Program-made: the position numbers and the translations under genes | From: Acidobacteria bacterium RIFCSPLOWO2_12_FULL_67_14b | GTDB lineage: Bacteria > Acidobacteriota > Vicinamibacteria > Vicinamibacterales > UBA2999 | Length of the DNA: 45,126 bases | Assembly (NCBI GenBank): GCA_001768615.1 | Contig: MELE01000120.1 | Location: 19,827-64,952 of the forward strand | Reading direction: 5' to 3' | The notes under the pieces: model-generated | Told to the model about the DNA's origin: nothing | The model's input: the letters and a program-made list of their open reading frames with translations, nothing else | Database searches by the model: none | Part shown: piece after piece, positions 23,383 to 32,333 of the stretch | How positions within the stretch are numbered: the first letter of the stretch is position 1 | How the letters are laid out: every line of letters starts with the position of its first letter

Positions 23383-23521
23383 AGAGGCTCAGGAGGCCGA
23401 AGGCCGACTCACACGAGGCGCGACGCGCCGAGTCCGAGGAGCGCCGAAGGCGCGACGCCCACGAGGGCGAAGCCCGAGTCGAGGAGCGCCGAAGGCGCGA
23501 CGGCGAAGCCCGAGTCGATGA
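23383..23521. repeat. TCGACTCGGGCTTCGCC / GCGCCTTCGGCGC repeat cluster
   Basis: Read on the minus strand from the ADOP stop codon: TCGACTCGGGCTTCGCC, then the hairpin unit GTCGCGCCTTCGGCGCTCC, then both again with an 8-bp insertion (CTCGTGGG-like), then degenerate versions (GACTCGGCGCGTCGCGCC, GAGTCGGCCTTCGGCC). The first unit begins two bases after the TAA of the ADOP gene. It has no coding potential of its own and looks like a REP-like, tandemly duplicated dispersed palindrome. Confidence 0.85.
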
Positions 23522-26014
23522 TTACTCCGATCGTAGCGCCGACATCGGATCGATCTGCATCGCGCGCCGCGCCGGCACGAAGTTCGCCAGCCCGGCCGCC
23601 AGCATCATCGCGGTGAGGGCCAGCGACCACGCGATCGGATCGAGCGGCTGCACGCCGTAGAGGAGTCCCCGCAGTCCGAACGCGGCCGCGGCGCCCAGCA
23701 GCGCGCCGACGCCGAGCCCGACCGCGACGATGGTGAATCCCTGGCGCATGACCATGGCCATCACGCCGGGCGGCTTGGCGCCCAGCGCCATGCGCACGCC
23801 GATTTCGCGCGTGCGGCGCGCCACCGAAAACGCGATCACGCCGTACAATCCGATCGCCGCCAGCAGCATACCGAGGCCACCGAACGCGGCCGCCAGCATG
23901 GCGCCCACGCGCGCGGGCATCAGCGAGGCCCCCATGTGCTCTTCCATCGTGCTGGCCGACATGATCACCAGGCCCGGATCCATCGCCAGCAGCTCGCGCC
24001 GCATCGTGTTGCGCAGCGTGGCGGCGTCGCCGCTCGACCGCGCCACCAGGAAGTTGTAGTTGCCGGTCCGCTGCGCGTTGGCGTAGTACACGAACGGCGT
24101 CGGCGATTCCAGCACGCCGTGCCGCTTGTGATCGGCGGCGACGCCGATGATCCGGAACGACCGCGAGCGCGTCGGGTTGATCGTCTGGAACGTATGGCCG
24201 ACCGCCGACTCCTTCGGCCAGAACTTCCGCGCCATCGTCTCGTTGACCACCGCCACGTCGGGGCTGCCCGTGATGTCGGAGGCGTCGACGTCGCGGCCTT
24301 CGAGCAGGCGCACGCCGAGCGTGCCCAGGTAGCCGGGCGACATCGCCACGTTCTCGATGATTTCTCCGCGCTGCCCCTCGGTGTAGGTGCGGTTGTCGAT
24401 CCGCATCTCCTGCTGGTTGAAATTGAAGGTGAACGGCAGCGTGGGCGAGACCAGCGCGGCCGAGGAGACGCCGGAGAGCGCGCGGGTCCGGGCCAGGGCC
24501 TCGCGCCAGAACTGCTGGCCGCGCTCCGGCGTGTAGCGCACCATGTCCGTATCGAGCGCGATGGCGGCGAGGCCTTGCGGCTCGAACCCGACATCCGCGC
24601 GTTGCGAGGCGCCGAGGCTCCTCAGCAGCAGGCCGGCCACGACGAGCAGGACGGCGGTCAGCGCGACCTGGCTGACAACGAGCGCGTCGCGCAGCGTGAA
24701 CCGGCGTCCGCCCATCCGCCCGGCGGGGGCTTCGCCGCGAAGATCGTCGATCAGGCTGGGGGCCGAGGCCTTCAGCGCGGGCAGCAGCCCGGCCACCAGG
24801 CCCGTCGCCGTGGCGATGGCGAGCGAGAACGCCAGGACGCGCGCATCGATGCGGAGGTCCAACGCGACGTCGACCGGCAGCGGCAGGGCGACGCCGAGAA
24901 GCGCCTGCACGAGCGCCCACGCCAACCCCACGGACACCGCGGCGCCGAGCGTGCCCAGCAGCAGGCCCTCGACGAGCAACTGCTGAGCCAGCCGCGCGCG
25001 GCTCGCGCCAATCGCCAGGCGCACGCTGATCTCGCGGCGGCGCGCCGACGCGCGCGCCAGCAGCATGCCCGCCACGTTCGCGCACGCGATCAGCAACACC
25101 AGCCCGACGATGGCCATCAGCGCCGCGGCGCTGATCGACAGCACGCCGCCGGCCTGCGGCACGAACATCCGCACGTCTTCGGTAGGCACCGCCGCGATCT
25201 TGCTGCCTTTGTTCGTCACGGGATTGGCGGCTTCGAGTTGCGCGCCGATCAGCGCCACATTGGCGTGCGCCTGCGCCGCGGTCACCCCAGGCCTGAGCCG
25301 GCCCTTGACGAACATCCACCGCGTGCCGCGCCGCTCGAGGCGCGTGTTCCCAGTCGGCGACGGTACCGATGACGTAATGCCCGCGGGCTCCACTTCGTCC
25401 ACGTGCCGCACGGGCAGCCACAACTCCGGGGTCAGCAGGGGCACCACGCCGGTAAACGACTCGGGCGCGACGCCGGCAATGGTGTATTGAAGCCCGCGCA
25501 GCGTGAGCGACTTGCCCACGATCGCCGGGTCGCTGCCAAACTCGCGCCGCCACATGCGATGCGCGATCACGACCACGCGCGCCGCCGCCGGGTCGTCGTC
25601 GGACGGCACGAGCATGCGGCCGAGAAACGGCTGCACGCCGAGCATCGAGAAATGATTGGAGGTGACGACCTGCCCGAGCGTGACGCGCGACCTGTCGCCC
25701 AGGCTGAGCGGCGCCATCATCGGGCTGTAGCCGATCATGTCGCTGAACACCGTGTTCTGCGCCTTCAGATCCAGGTAGTCCGCGTACGACGAGGTCGCGT
25801 ACTCGTCGCCGTCACCGCCGGCCGTGAACACGTCCACCAGCGTCTGCGGCGACGTCACGGGCAGCGGCCGGAACAGAAGCGAATCCACCAGCGAGAACAT
25901 CGCGGTGTTCACCCCCACGCCCATCCCAAGGGACAAGACGGCCACCAGCGAGAATCCGGGACTCTTGGCCATCCACCGGACGGCGTACCGCAGGTCTGTG
26001 ATGAGGGATTCCAT
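23522..26014 (-). CDS. ADOP-type duplicated ABC permease
   Basis: An 830-residue inner-membrane protein matching the acidobacterial duplicated orphan permease family. The N-terminus DLRYAVRWMAKSPGFSLVAVLSLGMGVGVNTAMFSLV is diagnostic. Two tandem MacB_PCD/FtsX halves follow: the first helix group around IVGLVLLIACANVAGMLLARASARRREISVRLAIGASRARL, the second near the C-terminus around AVGLGVGALLGAAAAFGLRGLLYG, ending FVPARRAMQIDPMSALRSE. No ATPase gene is adjacent, as is usual for this family. A TATATATA stretch lies 17-25 bp upstream of the ATG. A strong taxonomic pointer to Acidobacteriota. Confidence 0.95.
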   Translation of the reverse strand: MESLITDLRYAVRWMAKSPGFSLVAVLSLGMGVGVNTAMFSLVDSLLFRPLPVTSPQTLVDVFTAGGDGDEYATSSYADYLDLKAQNTVFSDMIGYSPMMAPLSLGDRSRVTLGQVVTSNHFSMLGVQPFLGRMLVPSDDDPAAARVVVIAHRMWRREFGSDPAIVGKSLTLRGLQYTIAGVAPESFTGVVPLLTPELWLPVRHVDEVEPAGITSSVPSPTGNTRLERRGTRWMFVKGRLRPGVTAAQAHANVALIGAQLEAANPVTNKGSKIAAVPTEDVRMFVPQAGGVLSISAAALMAIVGLVLLIACANVAGMLLARASARRREISVRLAIGASRARLAQQLLVEGLLLGTLGAAVSVGLAWALVQALLGVALPLPVDVALDLRIDARVLAFSLAIATATGLVAGLLPALKASAPSLIDDLRGEAPAGRMGGRRFTLRDALVVSQVALTAVLLVVAGLLLRSLGASQRADVGFEPQGLAAIALDTDMVRYTPERGQQFWREALARTRALSGVSSAALVSPTLPFTFNFNQQEMRIDNRTYTEGQRGEIIENVAMSPGYLGTLGVRLLEGRDVDASDITGSPDVAVVNETMARKFWPKESAVGHTFQTINPTRSRSFRIIGVAADHKRHGVLESPTPFVYYANAQRTGNYNFLVARSSGDAATLRNTMRRELLAMDPGLVIMSASTMEEHMGASLMPARVGAMLAAAFGGLGMLLAAIGLYGVIAFSVARRTREIGVRMALGAKPPGVMAMVMRQGFTIVAVGLGVGALLGAAAAFGLRGLLYGVQPLDPIAWSLALTAMMLAAGLANFVPARRAMQIDPMSALRSE

Positions 26015-26047
26015 AGGGAGGGCCTGACTATATATACGGCCCCGAGG

Positions 26048-26062
26048 GCCTGAAGTTCAGGC
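26048..26062. repeat. 15-bp perfect palindrome over the SDR stop codon
   Basis: GCCTGAA G TTCAGGC is perfectly self-complementary around one central base and contains the TGA stop (26057-26059) of the upstream SDR gene. No U-run follows. It lies 34 bp before the ADOP start, so it could attenuate or separate the two genes. Confidence 0.65.
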
Positions 26063-26860
26063 TTTCCGGTACCGGCGCCCGGCGCTGCCCGACACCCACC
26101 GCGCCAGCCGCTTGGGCAGCACGCCATTCAACCAGATCAGGATTCTGTAAATCCGTCCGTTCACGACCACGGCGTCGCCGGCCATCACGGCCGCGTACCC
26201 TTCCTTCGCCACGGTGGTCGCGTCGAGCCACAACATCGCCGGCACGCGGTTCATCTTGTCGCGGGTGCCGGTGACGTCGTGAAACTCGCTGTAAGTGAAG
26301 CCGGGGGACACGGCCGTCACGTGCACGCCCGTGGCCGCGTTCTCGGCCGACAGCGCCTCGGAGAACCGGATCACGAACGCCTTCGCGGCTCCGTACAGCG
26401 TGTGGCCCGCCGGCGCCGGCACCATGCCGGCAACCGAGGCGATATTGATGATGCGGCCCCATCCCCGCTCGACCATTCCCGGCAACAGCCGGTACGTGAG
26501 ATCGCACACCGCGGTGACCATGATCTGCATGAACCGCTGGTGCTCGGACCACGCCACGTTGGTGTAGCTGCCGGGCACGCCGTAGCCGGCGTTGTTCACC
26601 AGCAGGTCGACCCGGGCGCCGCCCAGCTCCGCGACCATCCGCGCCGGCGCCTCGGGATCCGCCAGATCGGCCACGACGATCCGCGTCGGCACGCCGTGCC
26701 GCGTCGCCAGGTCCGCGGCCAGCGCCTCCAGCCGGTCGCGCCGCCGCGCGGTCAGGATCAGGCCGTAGCCCTTCTCCGCCAGCAGTTCGGCAAACGCCTT
26801 CCCGATCCCTGAAGACGCGCCGGTGACGAGCGCGGTCTTGCCCTCTCCTTCTGGTGCCAT
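26057..26860 (-). CDS. SDR-family oxidoreductase
   Basis: A 267-residue NAD(P)-dependent short-chain dehydrogenase. The cofactor motif is TGASSGIGKAFA, the NNAG motif is LLVNNAGYGVPG, and the catalytic set is complete: Ser in NIASVAGMVP and Tyr-x-x-x-Lys in LYGAAKAF. Unlike the SDR at 18825, the active site is canonical. The C-terminus (ILIWLNGVLPKRLARWVSG) is basic and partly hydrophobic, as in the YqjQ/DltE-like group that uses lipid or keto-acyl substrates. The ATG at 26860 is preceded by GAAGGAGAGGG-like purines inside the codons that follow; upstream signal is weak. Precedes the ADOP gene. Confidence 0.93.
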   Translation of the reverse strand: MAPEGEGKTALVTGASSGIGKAFAELLAEKGYGLILTARRRDRLEALAADLATRHGVPTRIVVADLADPEAPARMVAELGGARVDLLVNNAGYGVPGSYTNVAWSEHQRFMQIMVTAVCDLTYRLLPGMVERGWGRIINIASVAGMVPAPAGHTLYGAAKAFVIRFSEALSAENAATGVHVTAVSPGFTYSEFHDVTGTRDKMNRVPAMLWLDATTVAKEGYAAVMAGDAVVVNGRIYRILIWLNGVLPKRLARWVSGSAGRRYRKA

Positions 26861-26875
26861 GCCCGAGTATACGTA

Positions 26876-26899
26876 GGCGCGGGTCTTAAGACCCGCGCC
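26876..26899. repeat. 24-bp perfect palindrome with GGGTCTTAAGACCC core
   Basis: GGCGCGGGTCTT and its exact reverse complement AAGACCCGCGCC sit back to back. The core matches the hairpin pair at 31146-31198. It lies between divergently transcribed genes, 16 bp upstream of the SDR start and 59 bp upstream of the lipoprotein gene. Confidence 0.85.
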
Positions 26900-26958
26900 C
26901 CAACAGCCGGATGGCGGCGAAGGATATGATGGGTCAGACCTGCCCGGAGGAGACCCAT

Positions 26959-27768
26959 ATGCGTTCGATTCGCGTCCTGCTCGCCCTCGTCTCGTCGATC
27001 GGCCTCGCGGGCTGCATCAACAGCACCACGCTCATCAAGGTCAACGCCGATGGGAGCGGGACGGTGGAACAGACCACGCTGATGAACGTGGCGTCGCTGA
27101 AGGCGATGATGCCCGGCGTGGCCCAGAACGGCCAGGGCCCGAACGTGCTCAACAAGGCCGACCTCGAGCGCACGGCCGCCCGCATGGGCAAGGGCGTGCG
27201 GCTGCTGTCGGCCGAGCCCGCGAAGAACGCCAGCGGCTTCGAGGGCGTGAAGGCGATCTTCGCCTTCGACGACATCAACCAGGTGCAGGTGAGCCAGGAC
27301 CCGGGCATGAGCGGCAGCGCCGACGGCCGCATGTCCTCCGAGCCCACCAAGGACGACCCCGTCAAATTCAAGCTCGCTCGCAACGGCAGCACCTCGGTGC
27401 TGACCATCGCGTTCACCGACAAGCCGGGCGGCGGCGGCGGCAAGCCGCCGGCCGACGCGGGCGATGTCCCCGACCTCACCAACCCGATGATGATGAACAT
27501 GATCAAGACCATGTTCCAGGGCTTCAAGATCAACATCGATCTGGAGGTCGCCGGGCCGATCATCAAGACCAACGCGGAGTACGTGAACGGATCGCGGATC
27601 ACGCTCCTCGAGATGGACATGGAGGCGCTGCTCGCCGACGAGGCGAAGTTCAAGGCGCTGCAGAGCAAGCTGGGGCCCGACGCCTCGCTGTCGGAAGTGA
27701 AGCCTTACCTGAAGGACATCAAGGGCATCAAGATCGACGGGCCTACCATCACCGTCGAGTTCAGGTAG
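26959..27768 (+). CDS. Hypothetical lipoprotein
   Basis: A 269-residue exported protein with a lipobox (VSSIGLAGC, Cys18). The mature part begins INSTTLIKVNADGSGTVEQTTLM, and contains a Gly-rich loop (KPGGGGGKPPADAGD) and a Met-rich stretch (NPMMMNMIKTMFQGFKINID). The C-terminal half alternates hydrophobic strands and ends ITVEFR. The start is ATG 26959 with GGAGGA 8 nt upstream; an earlier in-frame ATG at 26911 would spoil the signal peptide. The family is not recognised. It is followed after a short degenerate repeat by the convergent VPS10-like gene. Confidence 0.75.
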   Translation: MRSIRVLLALVSSIGLAGCINSTTLIKVNADGSGTVEQTTLMNVASLKAMMPGVAQNGQGPNVLNKADLERTAARMGKGVRLLSAEPAKNASGFEGVKAIFAFDDINQVQVSQDPGMSGSADGRMSSEPTKDDPVKFKLARNGSTSVLTIAFTDKPGGGGGKPPADAGDVPDLTNPMMMNMIKTMFQGFKINIDLEVAGPIIKTNAEYVNGSRITLLEMDMEALLADEAKFKALQSKLGPDASLSEVKPYLKDIKGIKIDGPTITVEFR

Positions 27769-27774
27769 AGCGGG

Positions 27775-27802
27775 GAATTGACGATTGACTGATTGTCGAT
27801 TG
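27775..27802. repeat. Degenerate heptamer-like repeat, core ATTG
   Basis: ATTG recurs at 27777, 27784, 27792 and 27799 (intervals 7, 8, 7), in the units GAATTGA, CGATTGA, CTGATTG, TCGATTG. It starts 6 bp after the stop of the lipoprotein gene. Weaker than the other arrays but the same scale and position. Confidence 0.5.
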
Positions 27803-27819
27803 GCAATGCAAGGTACACG

Positions 27820-30800
27820 TTAAGGCCACCGCCCGGGCGTGTAGGCCACGCCCGCCGCTTCCATCTGCTGCTCGAATTTCTTCAACTCGGCCTCCAGCGC
27901 CCTGAGCCTGGTGATCTCGGCGGACAGCTCGTCGAAGGCGATCGCATAGTTCTGCTGCTGCGTGCCGGTGGGCGCGCCGCTCAAGCCGCGCGCACCGGCC
28001 ACCGCGGAGTTGACCCTCGACTGGATGGTCGAGGGCGATCCGGACTCCAGCCCGCGCAGCGTTTCGTCGCCGCGCAGCTTACGCAGCACCGCCGTGACCC
28101 GCTGGTCGAAGCGGACCGCCTCGTCGAGCATCTTGAGATCCGCCGGCGAGTCCACCAGCGCGGCTCGAATCGCGGTGGTCCGCGTCTTCATGCTGTTGGC
28201 CTGCTCCAGCGATCCGGTGATGGACCGCTGGAGCTTCGCGACCTTGTCCTGGTACTCGGTGGCCGCCGTGCGGGCCGTGGGCGACATCGTCGAGGCGGGG
28301 TCGGCCACTACCGTGACCGCCTGCTCGGCGCCGAGCGAGCTCAGCGCGCCATCCATGCGCCGTGACAGCGATACCTTGTAGACGCCCGGCGGCACGAAAC
28401 TGCCGCCGCCGGTGCCTCCCGGAATCGCCGGCGGGTCGGCCTGGCCACCGCCTCCGCCACCACCGCCGCCGAATCCGCCGCCGCCGGTGGTCGCCGGCAC
28501 GCCGCGGAGATTCCAGACGTAGCGATGAATACCGCGTCCGCCCGGCACCGTCAGGCGCCGTGCGACTTTGCCGGAGGCATCCGTCACCGTCAGCAACGTC
28601 TGCGGCGCGTCTTCATCGGCTTCCGCCGTCAGTTCCGCCGGCGTGGGATACTTCGGCGTTTCCTTCTTCTGCTCGGCGGCGCGCGCGGCGTCCTGGCGCC
28701 GCTGCCGCAGCGTCTGCGGCGCTTCCCTGATCCAATAGGTGAAGACGGCGCCCTCGGGCTCGTTCTCCCCCATCCAGAGCTGCTCGCCCTGCGAGCCGCG
28801 CGCCTTGCCCGTTTCGGGAACGGAGAGCAGCGCCGGCTTGCCGGTGAACAGGTGCGCGTCCTTCTGGAACACGGCGGCGGTGGCCTGCCGCAGGGGCGCA
28901 TAGTCATCGAGCACGTAGAAGCCGCGGCCGAACGTGGCCAGCACGAGATCGTCTTCGCGCTCCTGAATCGCCAGGTCGCGCACCGCGATGGTCGGCAGGT
29001 TGGTGCGCAACCGGATCCACTTCTTCCCGCCGTCGGCCGTGAAGAACAACCCGAACTCGGTCCCGCAGAACAGCAGGTCCGGATTGACGTGATCCTCGGC
29101 GAACGACAACGCCGGTCCGTTGGCCGGCAGGTCTCCGGCAATCGACGTCCACGTGGCGCCCCGGTTCGCGCTCTTGAACACGTATGGCTTGAAGTCGCCG
29201 TTCTTGCTGTTCTCGTAGATCGCGTAAACGACGTTCTCGTCGATCTTCGACGCGAAGACACGCTGCACGTAGACGCCGTAGGTCTTGTAGTCGGGCAGGC
29301 CCGGGGGGTTCTCGCTCTTTCGCCAGGTGCCGCCGCCGTCGTAGCTGAACTGGATCAGCCCGTCATCGGTGCCGACATAGAGCAGGCCCTCGCGCTTTCG
29401 CGACTCGCTCAGGGTCGAAATGTTGCCCCAGGTCGCTGTGGATTGATGCTGCGCGATGGCCTCCGGCGGCCACACCCGCCCCATCACGGGCAGCATGTTG
29501 CGGTCGGTCTGCCGCGTCAGGTCGGGGCTGATCGCCCGCCACGTGTTGCCGCGGTCGTCGCTGCGGAACAGCTTGTTGGCGCCGAAGTACAACCGCGCCG
29601 GGTTGTGCGGGCTGATGATGAACGGCGACTCCCAGTTGAATCGCAGCGGCGGCTCGCCCTTGCCTTCCACGGGCCGGATCGACACACGCTCGCTGGTGCG
29701 GCGATCGAGCCGCACGATGCCGCCGTACTGCGATTCCGCGTAGACGATGTTCGGGTCGCTCGGATCGACGCGGGCGACGAAGCCGTCGCCGCCGGTGACG
29801 ATGAACCAGTCGTTGTTGGTCGGCCCCTGCGGGCCGCGCGATCGGGAGGGGCCCCCAAGCGTGCTGTTGTCCTGGGTGCCGCCGTAGATGTTGTAAATCG
29901 GGGAGGCGTTGTCGACATCGACGTTGTAGAACTGCGTCACCGACAGGTTGGTGAAGTGCCGCCACAGGCGGCCGCGGTCCCAGGTTTCGTAGAGCCCGCC
30001 GTCACACCCCTCGAGCAGGTGATCGGTGTTGTCTGGATCGATCCACACGTAGTGATTGTCGACGTGCTTGGATCGTTCGCCGAGGCCGCGGAACGTGCGC
30101 CCGCCATCATCGGACACCTGCGTCTGCACGGTGGGCACGTAGAGCCGATCCGCATTCTTCGGATCGGCGTGGATGTTCTTGTAGTACATCGGCTGCGCCT
30201 GCACGTTGCCGCGGCGCTCCCAACTGTCGCCGGAGTCGGGCGAGGCAAAGATCGCGACCGGCGCGCCGGCCGGTTCCACCTTGGCGTAGACCACGCCCTG
30301 TTTCGCCGGTGAGAACGAGAGCACGATGCGCCCCATATCGCCGCCCGGCAGGCCCTCGCGCACGCGGCGCCACGTCTTGCCGCCGTCGGTCGACTTGTGG
30401 AGCCCGCTCTCGGGCCCGCCGTGGATCAGGGTCCACGCGTGCCGGCGCCGCTGGTGCGCGACGGCCAGCAGCACGTCGGGATCGAACGGATCCATGGCGA
30501 CGTCGCTGATGCCGGTGTGCTCGCTGACCTCGAGCACCTTGGTCCAGCTCTTGCCGCCGTCGATGGTCTTGTAGAGGCCGCGGTCGCCGCCCGACGTCCA
30601 CAGCGGACCGTAGGCGGCGGCGAAGACCACGTCGGAATCCCGCGGATCGATCACGATCCGCCCGATGTGCTCCGACGTCTTGAGGCCGAGGTTGCGCCAC
30701 GTCCGCCCCGCATCGTCGCTGCGGTAGATGCCGTCGCCGTAGCCGACGCTGCGCTGGTTGTTCGCCTCGCCAGTGCCGACCCAGATCGTGCTCGGGGTTT

Positions 30801-31119
30801 TCGGATCGATCACCACCGAGCCCACCGAGTAGGCGCCCTCGTTCTGGAACACCGGCGTCCAGGTGATGCCGGCGTTACTGGTCTTCCACACGCCGCCGGA
30901 GGCCACGCCGACATACCAGGTCTGCTTGTCGGTGGGATGCACCGCGATGTGGCTGATGCGGCCCGACATCAACGCCGGACCAACCGCGCGCAGGCGGAAT
31001 CCGGCGAACGTGCCGGCCGACCACGGGTCCTGCGCGCGGGCGCCGTCTTGCGCCGGCTCCTGGGCGAACACGCCGAGCGATGCGAACAGGACGATGGCGG
31101 CAAGCAGGGCTTTTCTCAT
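27820..31119 (-). CDS. Secreted sortilin/VPS10-like BNR-repeat protein
   Basis: A 1099-residue exported protein with a signal peptide (ALLAAIVLFASLGVFAQ). At least nine Asp-box/BNR motifs of the S-x-D-x-G-x-T-W type are visible, such as SDDAGRTW, TIDGGKSW, STDGGKTW, SPDSGDSW, SDDGGRTF, SDDRGNTW, SYDGGGTW and TADGGKKW, which predict one or two beta-propellers over residues 50-760. A C-terminal region contains a Gly-rich segment (GGGGFGGGGGGGGG) and a predicted helical tail (LQRSITGSLEQANSMKTR). Such proteins are abundant in Acidobacteria and often annotated as glycosyl hydrolases, but no catalytic residues are identified. It lies downstream of three PQQ propeller genes. Confidence 0.9.
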   Translation of the reverse strand: MRKALLAAIVLFASLGVFAQEPAQDGARAQDPWSAGTFAGFRLRAVGPALMSGRISHIAVHPTDKQTWYVGVASGGVWKTSNAGITWTPVFQNEGAYSVGSVVIDPKTPSTIWVGTGEANNQRSVGYGDGIYRSDDAGRTWRNLGLKTSEHIGRIVIDPRDSDVVFAAAYGPLWTSGGDRGLYKTIDGGKSWTKVLEVSEHTGISDVAMDPFDPDVLLAVAHQRRRHAWTLIHGGPESGLHKSTDGGKTWRRVREGLPGGDMGRIVLSFSPAKQGVVYAKVEPAGAPVAIFASPDSGDSWERRGNVQAQPMYYKNIHADPKNADRLYVPTVQTQVSDDGGRTFRGLGERSKHVDNHYVWIDPDNTDHLLEGCDGGLYETWDRGRLWRHFTNLSVTQFYNVDVDNASPIYNIYGGTQDNSTLGGPSRSRGPQGPTNNDWFIVTGGDGFVARVDPSDPNIVYAESQYGGIVRLDRRTSERVSIRPVEGKGEPPLRFNWESPFIISPHNPARLYFGANKLFRSDDRGNTWRAISPDLTRQTDRNMLPVMGRVWPPEAIAQHQSTATWGNISTLSESRKREGLLYVGTDDGLIQFSYDGGGTWRKSENPPGLPDYKTYGVYVQRVFASKIDENVVYAIYENSKNGDFKPYVFKSANRGATWTSIAGDLPANGPALSFAEDHVNPDLLFCGTEFGLFFTADGGKKWIRLRTNLPTIAVRDLAIQEREDDLVLATFGRGFYVLDDYAPLRQATAAVFQKDAHLFTGKPALLSVPETGKARGSQGEQLWMGENEPEGAVFTYWIREAPQTLRQRRQDAARAAEQKKETPKYPTPAELTAEADEDAPQTLLTVTDASGKVARRLTVPGGRGIHRYVWNLRGVPATTGGGGFGGGGGGGGGQADPPAIPGGTGGGSFVPPGVYKVSLSRRMDGALSSLGAEQAVTVVADPASTMSPTARTAATEYQDKVAKLQRSITGSLEQANSMKTRTTAIRAALVDSPADLKMLDEAVRFDQRVTAVLRKLRGDETLRGLESGSPSTIQSRVNSAVAGARGLSGAPTGTQQQNYAIAFDELSAEITRLRALEAELKKFEQQMEAAGVAYTPGRWP

Positions 31120-31145
31120 GGCGGGGTGATTATAGTTCGCGCGCC

Positions 31146-31198
31146 AGGCGGGTCTAAAGACCCGCCTCCACGCGAAAGGCGGGTCTGAAGACCCGCCT
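31146..31198. repeat. Tandem pair of AGGCGGGTCT hairpins
   Basis: AGGCGGGTCT-AA-AGACCCGCCT (31146-31167) and AGGCGGGTCT-GA-AGACCCGCCT (31177-31198) are perfect 10-bp-arm palindromes separated by CCACGCGAA. On the minus strand, TTCGCGTAG or TTCGCGTGG precedes each hairpin, giving a 31-bp direct repeat. The first copy includes the last codons (Phe-Ala) and the TAG stop of the PQQ gene. Confidence 0.88.
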
Positions 31199-32326
31199 CT
31201 ACGCGAAGCAGAGCAGGCGGCCTTCGGTCGATCCGATCACCAGTCGACCCGAGGCGAGCGCGGGCGACGCGGTGAGCGCGGCGCCCTCGTCGTGTTCCCA
31301 CACCACTTTTCCGCTGGCGAGATCCAGCGCGTAGAGCCGGCCGTCGTTCGATCCCACGTAGACGCGGCCGGCGGCGACGGCGGGCGACGAGTCGATGCGC
31401 GCGCGCGTCATGTAGGTCCACCGCGCCTTGCCCGACTTGGCATCGAGCGCGTGCACCATCCGATCGCGGCCGCCCAGCACGACCAGGCCATCGACCACCG
31501 CCGCGGACGAGTAGAACGGAAACTTCCGATCGGGATGCTCGTAGCGCCACAACACCTTGCGCGACTTCAGGTCGAGCGCGAGGACCTGGTTGTCGAAGGT
31601 CCCGAAGTAGGCGACCCCGTCGACCATGGCCACCGACGCGCCGGTGTAGGCGGTGGCCGAGGTCGCCAACTGCTCCCGCCCCGTCTTCACGTCGACGGCG
31701 TGAAACACCTCGTCGCAGCCCGCGAAATGCGCCGCGCTGCCGACGATGCACGGCGTGCCGTGTACGTAGTTCTCGGTGGCGTAGGCCCACTGCTGCTTGC
31801 CGGTTGCGGCGTGGATCCCGTACAGCCTGCCGTCGTACGAACCCATCAACACGGTGTCGCCGACGACGACCGGAGACGACTTGATTTCGGATTGGGTCTT
31901 GAACGTCCACTGGGGCTTGCCGTCGGCGATGCCGACGGCGTGCACGACGCCGAGCAGATCGCCGATGAACACGCGGCCGCCCACCACAGCCGGAGACGAC
32001 TCGCCGATCGACTCGCCGGCCTGGTAGCGCCAGCGCAGCTTGCCGTCGGCGAGGCCGACCGCGATGAGTTCGCCCGTTGCGGTGCCGACGTAGACGACGC
32101 CGTCGACGATGGCGGCGGAGGAATCGAACGCCTCGCCGCCTTCCCAGGCCCACGCCAGCTTCGGGGCCGGTGCGATGGTCGTGGCCGAGACGCCGGTGAG
32201 GGATGGGGAGCCCCGGAACTGCGGCCACGCATCGGCCGGCGCCATCGGCGCGGGCCTGGACTGCGCGACGACGCGTGGGACCAGCGCGAGCGCGCCGCAG
32301 GCACCGAGAAAATCGCGGCGGTTCAC
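31199..32326 (-). CDS. Tat-exported PQQ-like beta-propeller protein
   Basis: A 375-residue protein. Its N-terminus NRRDFLGACGALALVPRVVAQ is a twin-arginine signal, so it is exported folded. The rest is repeated propeller blades with the pattern G-x-x-Y/V-h-x(4)-G-x-h-x-A-h/L-D-x-x-x-G, for example GVVYVGTATGELIAVGLADGKLRW and GRVYVGSNDGRLYALDLASGKVVW, about seven blades. PQQ-binding residues were not verified, so enzymatic activity is uncertain; such proteins may be scaffold or sensor-like. The start is the GTG at 32326; the open frame upstream reads through a heptamer array and the neighbouring gene. Confidence 0.9.
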   Translation of the reverse strand: MNRRDFLGACGALALVPRVVAQSRPAPMAPADAWPQFRGSPSLTGVSATTIAPAPKLAWAWEGGEAFDSSAAIVDGVVYVGTATGELIAVGLADGKLRWRYQAGESIGESSPAVVGGRVFIGDLLGVVHAVGIADGKPQWTFKTQSEIKSSPVVVGDTVLMGSYDGRLYGIHAATGKQQWAYATENYVHGTPCIVGSAAHFAGCDEVFHAVDVKTGREQLATSATAYTGASVAMVDGVAYFGTFDNQVLALDLKSRKVLWRYEHPDRKFPFYSSAAVVDGLVVLGGRDRMVHALDAKSGKARWTYMTRARIDSSPAVAAGRVYVGSNDGRLYALDLASGKVVWEHDEGAALTASPALASGRLVIGSTEGRLLCFA

Positions 32327-32333
32327 GATTCGT

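Noticed and set aside
23409-23521. Extra coding frame continuing past the ADOP stop
   Set aside because: The frame is open only because the repeats have no stops in that register; it has no start or family similarity.
31146-31198. Intrinsic terminator
   Set aside because: The hairpins are strong, but no U-run follows and the same core occurs upstream of genes at 26876; better described as dispersed palindromes.
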